A stretch of DNA of 64,000 bases from Photobacterium sanctipauli (GCF_003026495.1 NZ_PYMA01000009.1:140163-204162); one strand, 5' to 3'; counted from the first letter of the stretch, positions 1 to 9,589 are shown. The notes: generated by a model not told the origin, from the sequence alone. Translations and numbers: made by a program.

Positions 1-452
1 TCGCCTTCAACTGTCGGGTTGGTCGCCAAAATCAGCTCACCAATTTGCTCGTTCTGCATTCTGAACTCGAGGCTATCAAGACCGATGTCAGAAGGCCCGA
101 TGCCATCTAGCGGCGATAAGTGCCCCATAAGAACAAAGTATCGACCCGAGAACTGACCGGTTGATTCCACCGCAACAATATCAGCAGGGCTTTCAACTAC
201 ACAAATTTGGCCATTTTCCTGACGTCGAGGGTTGGCGCAAATGGCACACACTTCCTCTTCGGTAAACGTGCGGCAATCACGGCAATGGCCAATGTCTGTC
301 ATGGCTCGGCTTAGGGCATCAGCAAGCTGTAACCCGCCTTGGCGATTTCGCTGTAACAAACTGAAGGCCATGCGCTGCGCCGACTTGGGGCCAACCCCAG
401 GCAGGCAACGCAAGGCCTCCATTAGTTGTTCCAGTAAGTGACTGGTACGCAT
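1..452 (-). CDS. recR: Recombination mediator RecR, N-terminal part (3' end outside window)
   Basis: RecR acts with RecF and RecO to load RecA onto SSB-coated gapped DNA. About 150 of the family's roughly 200 residues are present. The start is [14 protein letters not shown], followed by the helix-hairpin-helix [14 protein letters not shown] and a four-cysteine zinc finger (HCRDC, then [10 protein letters not shown]). The start of the TOPRIM fold follows ([14 protein letters not shown], then [18 protein letters not shown]). The gene runs off the left edge, so the C-terminus is missing. It begins 3 nt after the ybaB stop, the usual dnaX-ybaB-recR operon. Identification is by sequence and synteny. 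Confidence 0.96.
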   Translation of the reverse strand, partial: MRTSHLLEQLMEALRCLPGVGPKSAQRMAFSLLQRNRQGGLQLADALSRAMTDIGHCRDCRTFTEEEVCAICANPRRQENGQICVVESPADIVAVESTGQFSGRYFVLMGHLSPLDGIGPSDIGLDSLEFRMQNEQIGELILATNPTVEG

Positions 453-455
453 TAA

Positions 456-785
456 TTAGAATGGCATTTTAAAACCAGCAGGCAAGTTCATGCCGCCAGT
501 CACACCAGCCATTTTTTCTTTCTGTGCTTCTTCAATACGGCGAGCTGCATCGTTGAATGCTGCTGCGATAAGATCTTCAAGCATGTCTTTGTCGTCTTCC
601 ATTAGGCTGTCGTCCAGCTCAACGCGACGTACACTGTGGCTACCAGTAATCGTAACTTTTACAAGGCCAGCACCAGACTCGCCAGTCACTTCCATATTTG
701 CGATTTCTTCTTGCATCTGTTGCATGCGCTCTTGCATCTGCTGCGCTTGCTTCATCATGTTAGCCATACCGCCTTTACCAAACAT
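456..785 (-). CDS. ybaB: YbaB/EbfC nucleoid-associated protein
   Basis: This is a 109-residue YbaB/EbfC family protein, a small dimeric DNA-binding, nucleoid-associated factor. It opens [19 protein letters not shown] long Met/Gln-rich amphipathic helix (about residues 8-30) leads into the conserved [18 protein letters not shown] strand region and a C-terminal helix, and it ends [10 protein letters not shown]. It lies between dnaX and recR, 28 nt after dnaX and 3 nt before recR, and is almost certainly co-transcribed with both. Length and termini match the family, and nothing looks disrupted. Confidence 0.97.
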   Translation of the reverse strand: MFGKGGMANMMKQAQQMQERMQQMQEEIANMEVTGESGAGLVKVTITGSHSVRRVELDDSLMEDDKDMLEDLIAAAFNDAARRIEEAQKEKMAGVTGGMNLPAGFKMPF

Positions 786-813
786 ATTATCTCTCTCTAT
801 TGGTCTGGTTAAT

Positions 814-3057
814 CTATAAGGGTCTTACGCTGTCTTCATCTAGTACAGCCGAAAAGCGCTGACAAATGAAATTCACGTTCGGATCAGACTGTAAGCTTTG
901 CTTTGCCTGACCCAGTTTCTGCTGATAAATCGCCTCGCGCCACTCTAGCGGCGACTGGCCATTATCACTCAATTCAATATTTACTGTCACCGACTCGGCA
1001 AACAGATCAGACAGCGCAACCGCCAACTGCTCTTTGGCCTTCGGTGTATCAAGGTGCTTCTGCGCCGGCCTTAACAACAAGGTCACTGCATTCCCCTCAC
1101 GGGTATAAGCAGAGTTAAGGGCAAGCTGCTGAACCAAGCGGCCTACATTAAGTTTAGTCACCCAATCTGACCAACTATCCTGATTTGCTGCTTCCTTGAC
1201 AAGCAATTTTGCCATTTCAGGTGTTTTTTCATGCTCTAGCGCCTGCTTTAATACCGTTGGCGCGACCTCTTGTTCAACAACTTGCTCTTGTTGAGGCTTT
1301 GCTGTTGGTCGCCACTGATACTCGGTATCTTTTTGTTTCTCAGCAGGGGTTGACGCACCCGGTACAGGTGATGCGTGCATCGCTGGCGCTGGTTGGCCAT
1401 TTTGCTTGCTCGCAATACGATCTAACACACTAGAGGTGTTTTTTTTCGCCCGTACCGGTTCACCCTTTTTTGCAGGTGATGAATCTGTAACGTCTTTTTT
1501 ACTTTTACTGCGCAGTTTATTACGCGCCGCCATCAACCCCGTTGCCGCCGAGGCTAGACGGGCGGTTGGCTGCACAGGCGCTGCACCGTAGCCCTGAGGC
1601 TGCTGCCCCTGTGGCTCATAGCCATGCGGTGGCGGCGCATCATAGCCCGGTGCCGGTTGCGACTCAGGCGCACCATGGTTTGCCGGTGGCACTTGCTGCT
1701 GTTGCGGCATTTGTGGCTGCGGCGTAGCCTGTGGTTGCATTGGTGCAGGTGCAGGCTGGCCATACTGTGGCTGTGCTTGCTGGGTAGGCGCAGCCGCCGT
1801 TTGATTACCGTTCATTTGGGCTTTCAATGCTTGTACCCGCTGCATACCTTGCGGCTGCTGCTGGGCTGGCTGTTGCGGCATTGAATTTTGCGTCGGTTGC
1901 TGCATTGATTTTTGCATCGGCGCTGGCTGGGTCGCCGGCACATTAATCGGCTGTGGCGCAGCAACTGGCACAGCAACAGGCCTAAATGCCAACATACGCA
2001 GCAACACCATCTCAAGGCCAGTTCGCCCATCAGGGGCAAAAGCCAAATCTTGGCGGCCTTGCAAGGCAATCTGGTAACAAAGCTGAATTTCCTGCGGCGA
2101 AACCGATTTGCTGAGCACCTCGATGCGCTCAGCATCCGGCGCAGAGCCATCCAACGAGGCGGGTAATGCTTGGTGCATCGCAACACGGTGGAGTTGGGTA
2201 GCCAACTCTCTCAGTAGGCTATCCCATTCGACACCCACCCCAGCCAACTCTTCCAGGCAGGCCATCGCTGGCTGCGCTTCGCCTTTGGCCACGGCTTCGA
2301 GCAAATAGAGGGCTTGCTCGGTGTTTAGCGTGCCAAGCATCTCGGACACAGATTGGGCAGCCACTTGGCCGTTCCCCAAAGCAATGGCCTGATCCGTCAA
2401 ACTGAGGGCGTCGCGCATACTGCCTTCGGCAGCTCGTGACAATAAGCCCAGCGCTCGGGGCTCAAATTCAATTTGCTCTTGGGACAGCACATTCTCAAGC
2501 TGGGTTTGGATCTGGGTATTATCAAGGTGCTTCAGGTGGAACTGCAAACAGCGAGAAAGAATGGTTACCGGCAATTTCTGCGGATCGGTCGTCGCCAGAA
2601 TAAACTTCACATACTCTGGCGGCTCTTCAAGGGTTTTCAGTAAGGCGTTGAAGCTGTGACGAGAGAGCATGTGCACCTCATCGATCAGGTAAACCTTAAA
2701 GCGCCCGCGGGCAGGCTTATACTGGACGTTGTCCAACAGTTCACGGGTATCTTCAACCTTAGTACGAGAAGCGGCATCGATCTCGAGCAGATCAACAAAA
2801 CGCCCCTCGTCGATTTCGCGACAAGTTTCACACTGGCCACAAGGCGATGCAGTGATCCCTTGCTCGCAGTTTAACCCCTTGGCAAAAATGCGTGCGATGG
2901 TGGTTTTACCTACCCCCCTTGTTCCACTGAACAAGTAGGCATGGTGAAGACGGTTATGGGCAAGTGCGTTAGCCAATGCTGTTAAGACATGGGACTGACC
3001 GACCACATCGTCAAACTGGTGTGGACGCCATTTACGTGCCAGAACCTGATAACTCAT
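814..3057 (-). CDS. dnaX: DNA polymerase III subunits tau and gamma (programmed frameshift)
   Basis: Clamp-loader ATPase of the replicative polymerase. The full frame gives a 747-residue tau protein, longer than the 643-residue E. coli tau because of a Gln/Pro-rich linker (about residues 385-500). Visible motifs are Walker A GTRGVGKT, a zinc module (CEQG...CGQCETC), the DExx box LIDEVHML, and the SRC arginine-finger motif in [15 protein letters not shown] slippery heptamer at 1465-1471 followed by a -1-frame UGA at 1460-1462 should also give a gamma form of about 532 residues, as in E. coli. It heads the dnaX-ybaB-recR operon. Confidence 0.97.
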   Translation of the reverse strand: MSYQVLARKWRPHQFDDVVGQSHVLTALANALAHNRLHHAYLFSGTRGVGKTTIARIFAKGLNCEQGITASPCGQCETCREIDEGRFVDLLEIDAASRTKVEDTRELLDNVQYKPARGRFKVYLIDEVHMLSRHSFNALLKTLEEPPEYVKFILATTDPQKLPVTILSRCLQFHLKHLDNTQIQTQLENVLSQEQIEFEPRALGLLSRAAEGSMRDALSLTDQAIALGNGQVAAQSVSEMLGTLNTEQALYLLEAVAKGEAQPAMACLEELAGVGVEWDSLLRELATQLHRVAMHQALPASLDGSAPDAERIEVLSKSVSPQEIQLCYQIALQGRQDLAFAPDGRTGLEMVLLRMLAFRPVAVPVAAPQPINVPATQPAPMQKSMQQPTQNSMPQQPAQQQPQGMQRVQALKAQMNGNQTAAAPTQQAQPQYGQPAPAPMQPQATPQPQMPQQQQVPPANHGAPESQPAPGYDAPPPHGYEPQGQQPQGYGAAPVQPTARLASAATGLMAARNKLRSKSKKDVTDSSPAKKGEPVRAKKNTSSVLDRIASKQNGQPAPAMHASPVPGASTPAEKQKDTEYQWRPTAKPQQEQVVEQEVAPTVLKQALEHEKTPEMAKLLVKEAANQDSWSDWVTKLNVGRLVQQLALNSAYTREGNAVTLLLRPAQKHLDTPKAKEQLAVALSDLFAESVTVNIELSDNGQSPLEWREAIYQQKLGQAKQSLQSDPNVNFICQRFSAVLDEDSVRPL
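1460..1473 (-). promoter_or_regulatory. dnaX: dnaX -1 programmed ribosomal frameshift site
   Basis: On the coding strand, codons GCA AAA AAG GGT GAA contain the heptamer A AAA AAG in the zero frame (1465-1471). Slipping back one base gives AAA AAA GGG TGA, so translation adds one glycine and stops at 1460-1462. This is the arrangement of E. coli dnaX (there GAG TGA), which produces gamma. A second in-frame heptamer, A AAA AAC, lies 21 nt downstream at 1438-1444. Only a short downstream hairpin (CCG/CGG) is visible, and I see no clear upstream Shine-Dalgarno stimulator. Confidence 0.85.
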
Positions 3058-3159
3058 GTTTACGAACCTTACAGAATCAAGAACTCAATGCTAGCACAGG
3101 GAGGTTTTTTGAGCGAGAGGGCGCATCATCGAGCGCCCAATCATTAGCCAGCTAAACGC

Positions 3160-3200
3160 TGCTATTTGAAGTATATACCCCGTTCGCCGGGGTATGGACG
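3160..3200 (-). terminator. Possible hairpin terminator after apt
   Basis: An inverted repeat ATACCCCG/CGGGGTAT lies just downstream of apt. It lacks a run of T residues on the apt strand, so it may be a weak terminator or an mRNA-stabilising hairpin rather than a classical intrinsic terminator. Confidence 0.4.
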
Positions 3201-3203
3201 GCA

Positions 3204-3749
3204 TTAGTGGCCGTCGAAATCACAGATGCTGAACACGTTGAGGCCAAGATCTTTCAGGCGGGTTTCACCACCGATTTCCGGCAAGTTAATCACGAACGCT
3301 GCATCTTCAACCACACCACCTAGACGGCGAACCAACTTAGTGGTCGCTTCGATGGTACCACCCGTTGCCAGCAAATCGTCAACTAGCAGCACTTTATCAC
3401 CTTCTTGAATCGCATCAGTGTGAATTTCAAGGGTATCTTGCCCATATTCAAGCTCGTAGCTTTCACCAATCACTTCACGCGGCAATTTGCCAGGTTTGCG
3501 AACCGGTACAAAACCCACGCCCAATTCAAGTGCCAACGGCGCACCAAACAGGAAGCCACGCGCTTCAGTACCGATAACCTTGGTGATCCCCTGATCTTGG
3601 TATTTTTCGATCAATACCTGCATGGTGGCACGGTAGGCGGCTGGATCTTCCATTAGGCTAGTCACATCACGAAACAGAATACCTGGCTTAGGGTAATCTG
3701 GGATCGACTTGATACTGTTTTTGATTAACGCGAGCTTGTCTTGAGTCAT
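3204..3749 (-). CDS. apt: Adenine phosphoribosyltransferase
   Basis: Converts adenine and PRPP to AMP in cytosolic purine salvage. The 181-residue protein carries the family signatures [32 protein letters not shown] and the PRPP-binding loop [13 protein letters not shown]. An in-frame ATG two codons upstream (3755) is possible, but the GGAA ribosome-binding sequence lies only 1-2 nt from it. It lies about 7 nt from the ATG chosen here (MTQDKL). The neighbours dnaX and ybaN match E. coli order. The adenine deaminase at 24-26 kb is a competing route for the same base. Confidence 0.96.
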   Translation of the reverse strand: MTQDKLALIKNSIKSIPDYPKPGILFRDVTSLMEDPAAYRATMQVLIEKYQDQGITKVIGTEARGFLFGAPLALELGVGFVPVRKPGKLPREVIGESYELEYGQDTLEIHTDAIQEGDKVLLVDDLLATGGTIEATTKLVRRLGGVVEDAAFVINLPEIGGETRLKDLGLNVFSICDFDGH

Positions 3750-3904
3750 AATCATTTTCCATGCCCAACAAAATGCAGGGCTAACGAGCTAAGTAAAACC
3801 GTGTATGCCTTATCGCGCGATACACTGATAAATTCCGCCCAAATAGTAGTGACTTTAGCTGCAAGGGGCAAGGATTGCGCGCAAATCAGCAGCGATAGCT
3901 TGCC

Positions 3905-4285
3905 CTACTCCACAGAGGAAGGAGAATCGTGTACCGGCAAGCGGTTGAACCACAGTAGCAACACGCTTAAAAAGACCAACAGCATCACTTTATGCCACAC
4001 CAAAGGCACCAGGTAGATAGAAAGGGCAAAGCTAAGCACAATCATAATATTGGCGCGCCGCTTGACCTTGGAAGAAACCGCGCCGTTCTGGTGCCAGTTT
4101 CGCAAGATTGGGCCGAAATGGCGATGCTCCATCAGCCACCGATTGAGTCGAGGCGAACCACGCATAAAGCAGGCGCTCGCCAACAGCAAGAAGGGCGTGG
4201 TTGGCAATAAAGGCAATACTGCCCCCAAAACACCTAAACCGACACAAATCCAACCACACAACAATAACAGCGTACGCTTTACCAT
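3905..4285 (-). CDS. ybaN: DUF454 inner-membrane protein YbaN
   Basis: A 126-residue integral membrane protein of the DUF454/YbaN family. It has a hydrophobic N-terminus (TLLLLCGWICVGLGVLGAVL), the family motif LPLLPTTPFLLLASACF, a basic loop rich in Arg and Trp, and a C-terminal pair of hydrophobic stretches (about residues 80-110). The biochemical function of the family is unknown. In E. coli ybaN lies between priC and apt. Here it keeps its place beside apt, whereas priC has moved about 5 kb away. It is separated from apt by about 150 nt with no obvious gene. Confidence 0.9.
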   Translation of the reverse strand: MVKRTLLLLCGWICVGLGVLGAVLPLLPTTPFLLLASACFMRGSPRLNRWLMEHRHFGPILRNWHQNGAVSSKVKRRANIMIVLSFALSIYLVPLVWHKVMLLVFLSVLLLWFNRLPVHDSPSSVE

Positions 4286-4340
4286 TTCCTACACACTAAT
4301 ATTCGCTATCCCTTCTGTGAGTCTACCTCAGCGGGGTTAA

Positions 4341-4376
4341 AACAAAAATACCAGCATTTGGCTGCTGGTATTTTAG
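4341..4376 (-). terminator. Intrinsic terminator after the 38-codon ORF
   Basis: A 9-bp stem, ATACCAGCA/TGCTGGTAT, is followed on the minus strand by a T-rich stretch (TTTTTGTTTT). It lies 22 nt beyond the stop of the small ORF at 4398-4514 and upstream of ybaN. It therefore marks the small ORF as a separate transcription unit. Confidence 0.75.
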
Positions 4377-4397
4377 GTTCGTTCAAGTAGCAATTGC

Positions 4398-4514
4398 TTA
4401 GCGTGACAGGATATCAATCAACGTCAAACTAGCTGGTAGGGTTGGTAGCCCCATCACCAAGACAAAACCAAAAAAGTACTTTACGCTATACGGATCTTTA
4501 AAACCCTGTTCCAT
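4398..4514 (-). CDS. Putative 38-residue single-pass membrane microprotein
   Basis: A short ORF with its own ribosome-binding site (GGAAGAG, 6 nt before the ATG) and its own downstream terminator. It begins MEQGFKDPYSVKYFFGFVLV and continues with MGLPTLPASLTLIDILSR. A charged N-terminus precedes one hydrophobic helix of about 20 residues. I do not recognise a family. Support for its being real comes from the RBS, the terminator and the membrane-protein-like composition, not from homology. The alternative is a chance ORF in a leader region. Confidence 0.6.
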   Translation of the reverse strand: MEQGFKDPYSVKYFFGFVLVMGLPTLPASLTLIDILSR

Positions 4515-4786
4515 GGAACTCTTCCTTTATTTAGACTTTACCTATATCCAAGCCACCCCATTTACACGTATATAATCGTGCTACATTCATGTCTATGGCT
4601 TGTGTTTCTGGCTCTTGTGGCCATTGATTATTGAGCAGGGTCAATATAGCGAATATTGGTTACTACAAAAACCGAAAGAAATTACGGTTATTAAGGGATT
4701 AACCCATAAATATTTGATTCAAATCACAATCAAACTATTCATTCGTCATAGACTAAATTTCACCACCCATAACAAATGATGATCAT
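4515..4786. other. AT-rich divergent intergenic region
   Basis: This 272-nt region separates the micro-ORF (minus) from the DksA-like gene (plus) and must hold both promoters. It is AT-rich. I could not assign confident -35/-10 boxes or an operator. Confidence 0.4.
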
Positions 4787-5152
4787 ATGGCAACATCAGA
4801 TATCAGTTTCGATCAGCTAAAACAACGCCTTGAGCAAGAGCATGGCTTGCTTGCCAAAGAGCTAAAACATGAAATGCTGCTAAATACGCTGGTGCCGTCT
4901 GCTACGGCAATCGAAAGCGCCGAGCTTGGGGAGCTCATGTTGATGGCAAAATCATCATTCATCCCTAACTTGTTTGACTTGGCGATCCGAATGGAAAAAG
5001 TCGATGCCGCAGTGTGCTCTATCAAGCTTGGTATGTACGGATTCTGCGTCGATTGCGAAGACGAAATAGAACTGGCTGATCTTCAAGATGATCCGGCCCA
5101 ACCGCGTTGCAAAAGCTGCCGTGTTCACAGCCGCTACCACCACAACGCTTAA
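4787..5152 (+). CDS. DksA/TraR-family C4 zinc-finger protein
   Basis: A 121-residue protein with a C-terminal zinc finger whose four cysteines (C87, C90, C108, C111; motifs FCVDC and RCKSC) match the DksA/TraR class. These proteins reach into the RNA polymerase secondary channel. The N-terminal half is helical but shorter than the DksA coiled coil, and the DxxDxA tip motif of DksA is not obvious. This is therefore a paralogue of uncertain role rather than DksA itself. It is monocistronic, and the next gene is convergent. Confidence 0.8.
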   Translation: MATSDISFDQLKQRLEQEHGLLAKELKHEMLLNTLVPSATAIESAELGELMLMAKSSFIPNLFDLAIRMEKVDAAVCSIKLGMYGFCVDCEDEIELADLQDDPAQPRCKSCRVHSRYHHNA

Positions 5153-5165
5153 AAGCAGATAAATT

Positions 5166-5192
5166 TAAAGCGGGACTCGCCCGCCTTAATTT
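5166..5192 (+). terminator. Weak hairpin after the DksA-like gene
   Basis: A short GC-rich stem, GCGGG/CCCGC with a 5-nt loop, follows the stop by about 17 nt, and then an AT-rich tail (CTTAATTT). It is a plausible but weak terminator between convergent genes. Confidence 0.45.
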
Positions 5193-5217
5193 AGCTTACG
5201 CCTAGTGAGCCAATACA

Positions 5218-5856
5218 TTATTGTTTTTGGCTTTCAACCCATTGGGCAAAGGCCGCTTTTTCTTCGTTATTGGCTTTGCTGTACCAAAGTTTCAACTGGG
5301 CCAGTGCGTCACCGCTGATTTTCACTTCGCCTTTTTCACTGACTTCCACTGTCGCCTGCTCAAGGTCGACCGCATAACCCTGCTCGAAGGTAATACCTTG
5401 CTCGCGGTTATAATCAGCCACCAACGCTTCCATATCGCTGTAGGCAGCAAAGCCCTTGCCTTGCAACTCAACGTATTCCAGCGATCGTTTGGTGCCGTTG
5501 TCTAATTCTAGTTGCCACTGCGGGCCTCGCTGGAAGTGTGCTTTTGCCTGGGACATGGTGGTCAAACGAGGCAGTACAATGGTGGCATCTTGTTCTGGCA
5601 CATCCAGCTCAAACAAGTACGGGCGGGTGGTATAGATTGTAGTTTTAGACCCGTCTTTTACCTCACCATCGAAACGCACCACCACCTGGTGTTTACCGGC
5701 TGGTAGGTCGACACTCTCGGCTTCAGACCAAAATGAGGATTCCACTTTTTTGCCATCAACCACCAGCAGCTTGATATTTTTGCCGGTGCTCAATGTCGCG
5801 GCTTGCAAGCCCATTGGTAACGCCATCAACCCTGCAACAACTAGCCATTTTTTCAT
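5218..5856 (-). CDS. DUF2057 (YccT/CsgI-like) periplasmic protein
   Basis: A 212-residue exported protein with an N-terminal signal peptide ([19 protein letters not shown], cleavage near residue 19). The domain that follows resembles DUF2057, with the early motif [14 protein letters not shown] and the [15 protein letters not shown] strand pair. The E. coli relative YccT has been linked to curli control, but no such link is visible here. An ATG three codons upstream (5865) is possible. The AGGG ribosome-binding sequence abuts that codon but sits 9 nt before the one chosen. Confidence 0.8.
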   Translation of the reverse strand: MKKWLVVAGLMALPMGLQAATLSTGKNIKLLVVDGKKVESSFWSEAESVDLPAGKHQVVVRFDGEVKDGSKTTIYTTRPYLFELDVPEQDATIVLPRLTTMSQAKAHFQRGPQWQLELDNGTKRSLEYVELQGKGFAAYSDMEALVADYNREQGITFEQGYAVDLEQATVEVSEKGEVKISGDALAQLKLWYSKANNEEKAAFAQWVESQKQ

Positions 5857-5894
5857 CGTTTTCATCCCTTCTTTCTATTTCCTAGCGCCAACAT

Positions 5895-5928
5895 AGCAAA
5901 AAGCCGCCAAGACGGCGGCTTTTATTGA
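5895..5928 (-). terminator. Bidirectional-looking terminator after the porin gene
   Basis: Strong stem AAAGCCGCC/GGCGGCTTT with a short loop and T/A tracts on both sides, just downstream of the porin stop. It ends the minus-strand porin transcript. Confidence 0.85.
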
Positions 5929-5952
5929 AGTAATACTAAACGTGAGTCACGA

Positions 5953-6948
5953 TTAGAATTTAACTTCCATACCTACTAGGTAGCCAAGGTCTAGATCATC
6001 AACATCAGAGTTAGCCCAACCTAGTTCACCGTATACTTTCACGTTGCTGTGAAGCTGGTGAGTTACGTTCGCGTAGATGTTGTCGATTGTATCTTCAGCT
6101 TTGTTCGCTGGAGTATTTTCTGCTGTGATATCAGCACGGTTGTAACCTAGAGCAAATGTGTTTTTGCCTAGAGTGTAAGCACCGTTGATTTCAAAAACAT
6201 CAACTTCAGATTTAACAGCGCTGTTTGCTGAATCTTCGTAGTCAACCTGAGCGTAAGATGCTGCAAATGCAAACGCACCCATTACGTACTCACCTTCAAG
6301 GCTGAAGCCATCAACATCTAGACCAGATGTGAAATTATCATCAGCCTGGATACCTTCAGCAGTGTAGTAGTAACCACGTACGTCGAAGTCACCGAAACGA
6401 GCACCTAGACGCGCATCAGTTACAGTACCGTCAGAGCCAAGGAAGTCATTAGCTGGTTTCTCAGCTTCTGCATCTAGATCGTGAGTGAAGCCGAAGTAGA
6501 ACTGACCGTTGTCGAAAACGTATTTGATTGCTTCGTTACCTTCAGTCTGAACAAGGTCTAGCTGCTCAGTACCTAGCTCGTAATCTTTACCGATACCTGC
6601 ATCATCAGTGATGTATAGCTGACGACCAAACGTTAGGGTACCGAAATCACCACCAAGGCCAACCCATAGCTCATCGTTAGTAACTTCACGCTTTTCGAAA
6701 GCAAAACCGATACCTGCAACCGCGTTTAGTTGGTCAGTAACTGTAACAGTAGTGTTTAACTGTAGGTCACCGTCATCTAGGTGTAGGCCAGCGTCATCAT
6801 TGCTGTCTTTGTCTTGGATTGGCTGAAGGTACTGAACCTCAGCTGCACCTGAAAGGTCAACAACTACGCCGTTTGCGTCATATAGGTTGATGCCAGCTTG
6901 CGCTGAACCTGCTGCTAGTACTGATAGTGCTAGTAGTGTCTTTTTCAT
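5953..6948 (-). CDS. Outer-membrane general porin (OmpU/OmpC-like)
   Basis: A 331-residue trimeric-type beta-barrel porin. It has a signal peptide MKKTLLALSVLAAGSAQA, alternating hydrophobic and polar strands, an acidic composition and a C-terminal strand ending in aromatic Phe (VGMEVKF), as expected for BamA recognition. The first strand carries the usual INLYDANGVVVDLSGAAEV. A GTG three codons upstream is an alternative start, but the ATG here directly opens the signal peptide. Codon use is strongly biased and a long AT-rich leader precedes it, both typical of an abundant porin. The exact porin type cannot be fixed from sequence alone. Confidence 0.93.
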   Translation of the reverse strand: MKKTLLALSVLAAGSAQAGINLYDANGVVVDLSGAAEVQYLQPIQDKDSNDDAGLHLDDGDLQLNTTVTVTDQLNAVAGIGFAFEKREVTNDELWVGLGGDFGTLTFGRQLYITDDAGIGKDYELGTEQLDLVQTEGNEAIKYVFDNGQFYFGFTHDLDAEAEKPANDFLGSDGTVTDARLGARFGDFDVRGYYYTAEGIQADDNFTSGLDVDGFSLEGEYVMGAFAFAASYAQVDYEDSANSAVKSEVDVFEINGAYTLGKNTFALGYNRADITAENTPANKAEDTIDNIYANVTHQLHSNVKVYGELGWANSDVDDLDLGYLVGMEVKF

Positions 6949-7486
6949 GATATCCACTGCCTTTTCTTATTTAGACTGGAATTCCTGTTTCCAGAATTCC
7001 TTTTCTTATACCCCTTCGGCGTTATCCCTTATAAACATAAAAGACAATAAAAAAACCAAAGAGCGAGTAATTTGTGGAACTCATCCTGACAGAACAATAA
7101 TCTCCATGTCAAATCTTCTAAAGTCAAACTAAAAAAACATCAAAACAACAAACAATCAATAACTTATATGGACATGCGAGCGCATTTTGTACACTGTTGT
7201 TATATTTACGGGAACTAACTTACTTTTTTATTTATCATAAATATCAATACATAAATCTAAAAAATACCACAAAAAACAGCAATTAATAGCACAAAACACC
7301 ATGCAATATAGGATCACGCAGAAGATCCATCATATAAAAACCTCCCATTCCCCCATGCATATCGGGTTCAATTTAATTTCGTGAGGGGTCTCTCACTTTT
7401 GCGAAGAAATGAACGAAAACATGCGGCCGCTCACAATCAGATGTTCGTGCTATAATGCCGAGCCCAGCCCTTACGAAGTTTCAGAT
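6949..7486. promoter_or_regulatory. Porin/dinG divergent regulatory region
   Basis: An AT-rich region of about 540 nt. The porin 5' leader contains an inverted repeat GGAATTC...GAATTCC (6978-7000). At 7448-7456 there is an extended -10 element, TG-n-TATAAT, facing dinG, which predicts transcription starting near 7463. At 7381-7400 a small hairpin GTGAG/CTCAC is followed by four T residues. I see no LexA box in front of dinG and no additional gene. Confidence 0.65.
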
Positions 7487-9565
7487 ATGTTACACAACCA
7501 GATAAAAGCAGATATCAAACAGTGCTATGAGAACCTAGGAAATCAGCTAGATAACTTTATACCTAGAAGGGCTCAAAACTATCTGGTGGCTGAAATTGCC
7601 AAGACGCTTGGCGGCGAATACCACAAAAAACACCGCATGCTGGTGGCTGAAGCCGGCACGGGGATTGGTAAATCTTTGTCCTACTTGCTGGGGGCAATAC
7701 CCTTTGCCTTGTTTAACAACAAAAAAGTACTCATATCGACAGCAACAGTGGCGCTTCAAGAGCAGCTTATTAATAAAGACTTGCCCTTGTTCAACCGCAT
7801 TTTCCCAAAAGAGTTCAGTTTTATTCTGGCCAAGGGCCGGCAGCGCTACTGTTGTAGCCATAAATTAGAAGCCAGTTGCAATAGCGATTCAGATCAACAG
7901 CTTAGCATGTGGGAAGAGAAACCTAAAAAGTCTGATTTAGAACTTTTGAGACGCATGTTGAAGGCGCGTGAAAGCAATAAATGGGACGGCGACCGTGATA
8001 GCTGGCCAACCAGTATCCCAGATCGGGTATGGCAGCAAATTGTTGCCGATAAGCACAGTTGCCACTCCGGATTACCCAAGCACCGTGATTGCCCCTTTGC
8101 CAAGGCGCGCGAGCACCTGGAAAAAGCCGATGTCATTATTGCCAACCATGCCTTGCTAATGGCGGACATTGAGTTGGGCGGTGGCATTATCTTGCCAGAG
8201 CCAGAGAAAACCATTTACGTCGTTGATGAGGCCCATCACCTTCCCCAGGTTGCCCGTGATTTTTCTTCGGCCGCGGCGAGCCTTAAAGGGGCAGCGAGCT
8301 GGCTGGAGAAACTAAACCAATCGGTCGGCAAATTGGCCGAGTTGGCTGATTACAAAAAATCGGGGCGCTTCCAAACATCGCTCAGCGAAAACATTGCCGT
8401 GCTGATCCCAAGCTTGCGCCAAATCGCCAATAACATCGACCCAGCCCATTTCAGCAAAGATGGTATTTACCGCTTTGAGCATGGTGAGCTGCCAGATTGG
8501 CTCACCGAAGAAGCCAAGGGCTGTAAAGAAGCCAGCAAGAAAGCCTTGCAGTCGTTGGGAAAAATCCACGACCTTATTTCCGAACGCACCAAAGACAATG
8601 AAATTCAGCAACGCCAGGGTGAGCAAGCACTGGCTGAGTCCGGCTTTTATCTTCAGCGCCTAGAGAACTTGGAAAAGGTATGGTCTTTAATGGCACAGCC
8701 TATCAAGGACAAAGGCGCACCGCTGGCCAGGTGGATAGAAAAAAGCCCCGACCGCGAGAATGACTACATCATTGAAGTCTCTCCCCTTGAAGTCGGCCAC
8801 CGCCTTGACCAACTGCTGTGGAGCCGAGCGGTGGGCTCAATATTAGTGTCGGCAACAATTCGTGCATTGAACCAATTCGACTACTTCTGCCGCCAAGCAG
8901 GTATATTCGAAAAAGAAGCCACCCGCTTTTTGGCGTTGGCCTCGCCGTTTGATTACCAAAACAATGCCCGCTTGGTGATCCCGGCCATGCCACTCGAGCC
9001 GCAGGCCGGAAAATTCACCGACTTGCTCATTGAAAGGCTGCCAGAGTATCTGGAGGGGGAGAAATCGAGCCTAGTGCTTTTTTCTTCCTATTGGCAAATG
9101 AACCAAGTGGCTGAAAAGCTGCGTCCGTTGGCGAAGAAAAACAAGTGGGAATTATTGGTACAAGGTGAGGAAGCACGCCACATTACGCTCAAAAAACATA
9201 AAGAAAACTGTAAAAGCAACAAAACCAGTATTCTTTTCGGTACCGGTAGCTTCTCTGAAGGGCTTGATTTACCAGGTGATTTACTCACAAACCTGATCAT
9301 TACCAAGATTCCGTTTGCAGTCCCTACCTCGCCGGTTGAAGAAGCCCATGCCGAGTACATCGAAAGCAAGGGGGGCAACCCTTTTTTGCAGATCTCAGTG
9401 CCGGAAGCAAGCAAAAAACTGATCCAGTCTGCCGGGCGTCTACTGCGTAAAGAAGAGGACTCTGGTAGAGTCGTGCTACTCGACCGCCGAATTATCAGCC
9501 GCCGTTACGGCAAGGCATTGCTTGATTCACTTCCGCCTTTCAAGCGCGTTATTGAGTATTCTTAA
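7487..9565 (+). CDS. dinG: ATP-dependent DNA helicase DinG
   Basis: A 692-residue XPD-like superfamily 2 helicase with 5'-3' polarity that removes R-loops and other structures ahead of replication forks. Walker A is EAGTGIGKS (Lys62) and the DEAH box is VVDEAHHLP (about 246-254). Cysteines for an Fe-S cluster lie between them (RQRYCCSHKLEASC, then HSC and DCPF). The C-terminal helicase motif reads QSAGRLLRKEEDSGRVVLLDRR. An upstream in-frame ATG at 7409 would precede the extended -10 promoter at 7448-7456, so I place the start at 7487 (MLHNQIKADIK). The gene lies 24 nt before priC. Confidence 0.93.
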   Translation: MLHNQIKADIKQCYENLGNQLDNFIPRRAQNYLVAEIAKTLGGEYHKKHRMLVAEAGTGIGKSLSYLLGAIPFALFNNKKVLISTATVALQEQLINKDLPLFNRIFPKEFSFILAKGRQRYCCSHKLEASCNSDSDQQLSMWEEKPKKSDLELLRRMLKARESNKWDGDRDSWPTSIPDRVWQQIVADKHSCHSGLPKHRDCPFAKAREHLEKADVIIANHALLMADIELGGGIILPEPEKTIYVVDEAHHLPQVARDFSSAAASLKGAASWLEKLNQSVGKLAELADYKKSGRFQTSLSENIAVLIPSLRQIANNIDPAHFSKDGIYRFEHGELPDWLTEEAKGCKEASKKALQSLGKIHDLISERTKDNEIQQRQGEQALAESGFYLQRLENLEKVWSLMAQPIKDKGAPLARWIEKSPDRENDYIIEVSPLEVGHRLDQLLWSRAVGSILVSATIRALNQFDYFCRQAGIFEKEATRFLALASPFDYQNNARLVIPAMPLEPQAGKFTDLLIERLPEYLEGEKSSLVLFSSYWQMNQVAEKLRPLAKKNKWELLVQGEEARHITLKKHKENCKSNKTSILFGTGSFSEGLDLPGDLLTNLIITKIPFAVPTSPVEEAHAEYIESKGGNPFLQISVPEASKKLIQSAGRLLRKEEDSGRVVLLDRRIISRRYGKALLDSLPPFKRVIEYS

Positions 9566-9589
9566 AGGGACAACAAGAAAGAGAAACCA

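Noticed and set aside
7409..7486. LexA-controlled (SOS) promoter for dinG
   Set aside because: I could not find a CTGT...ACAG LexA box here, though E. coli dinG is SOS-induced.
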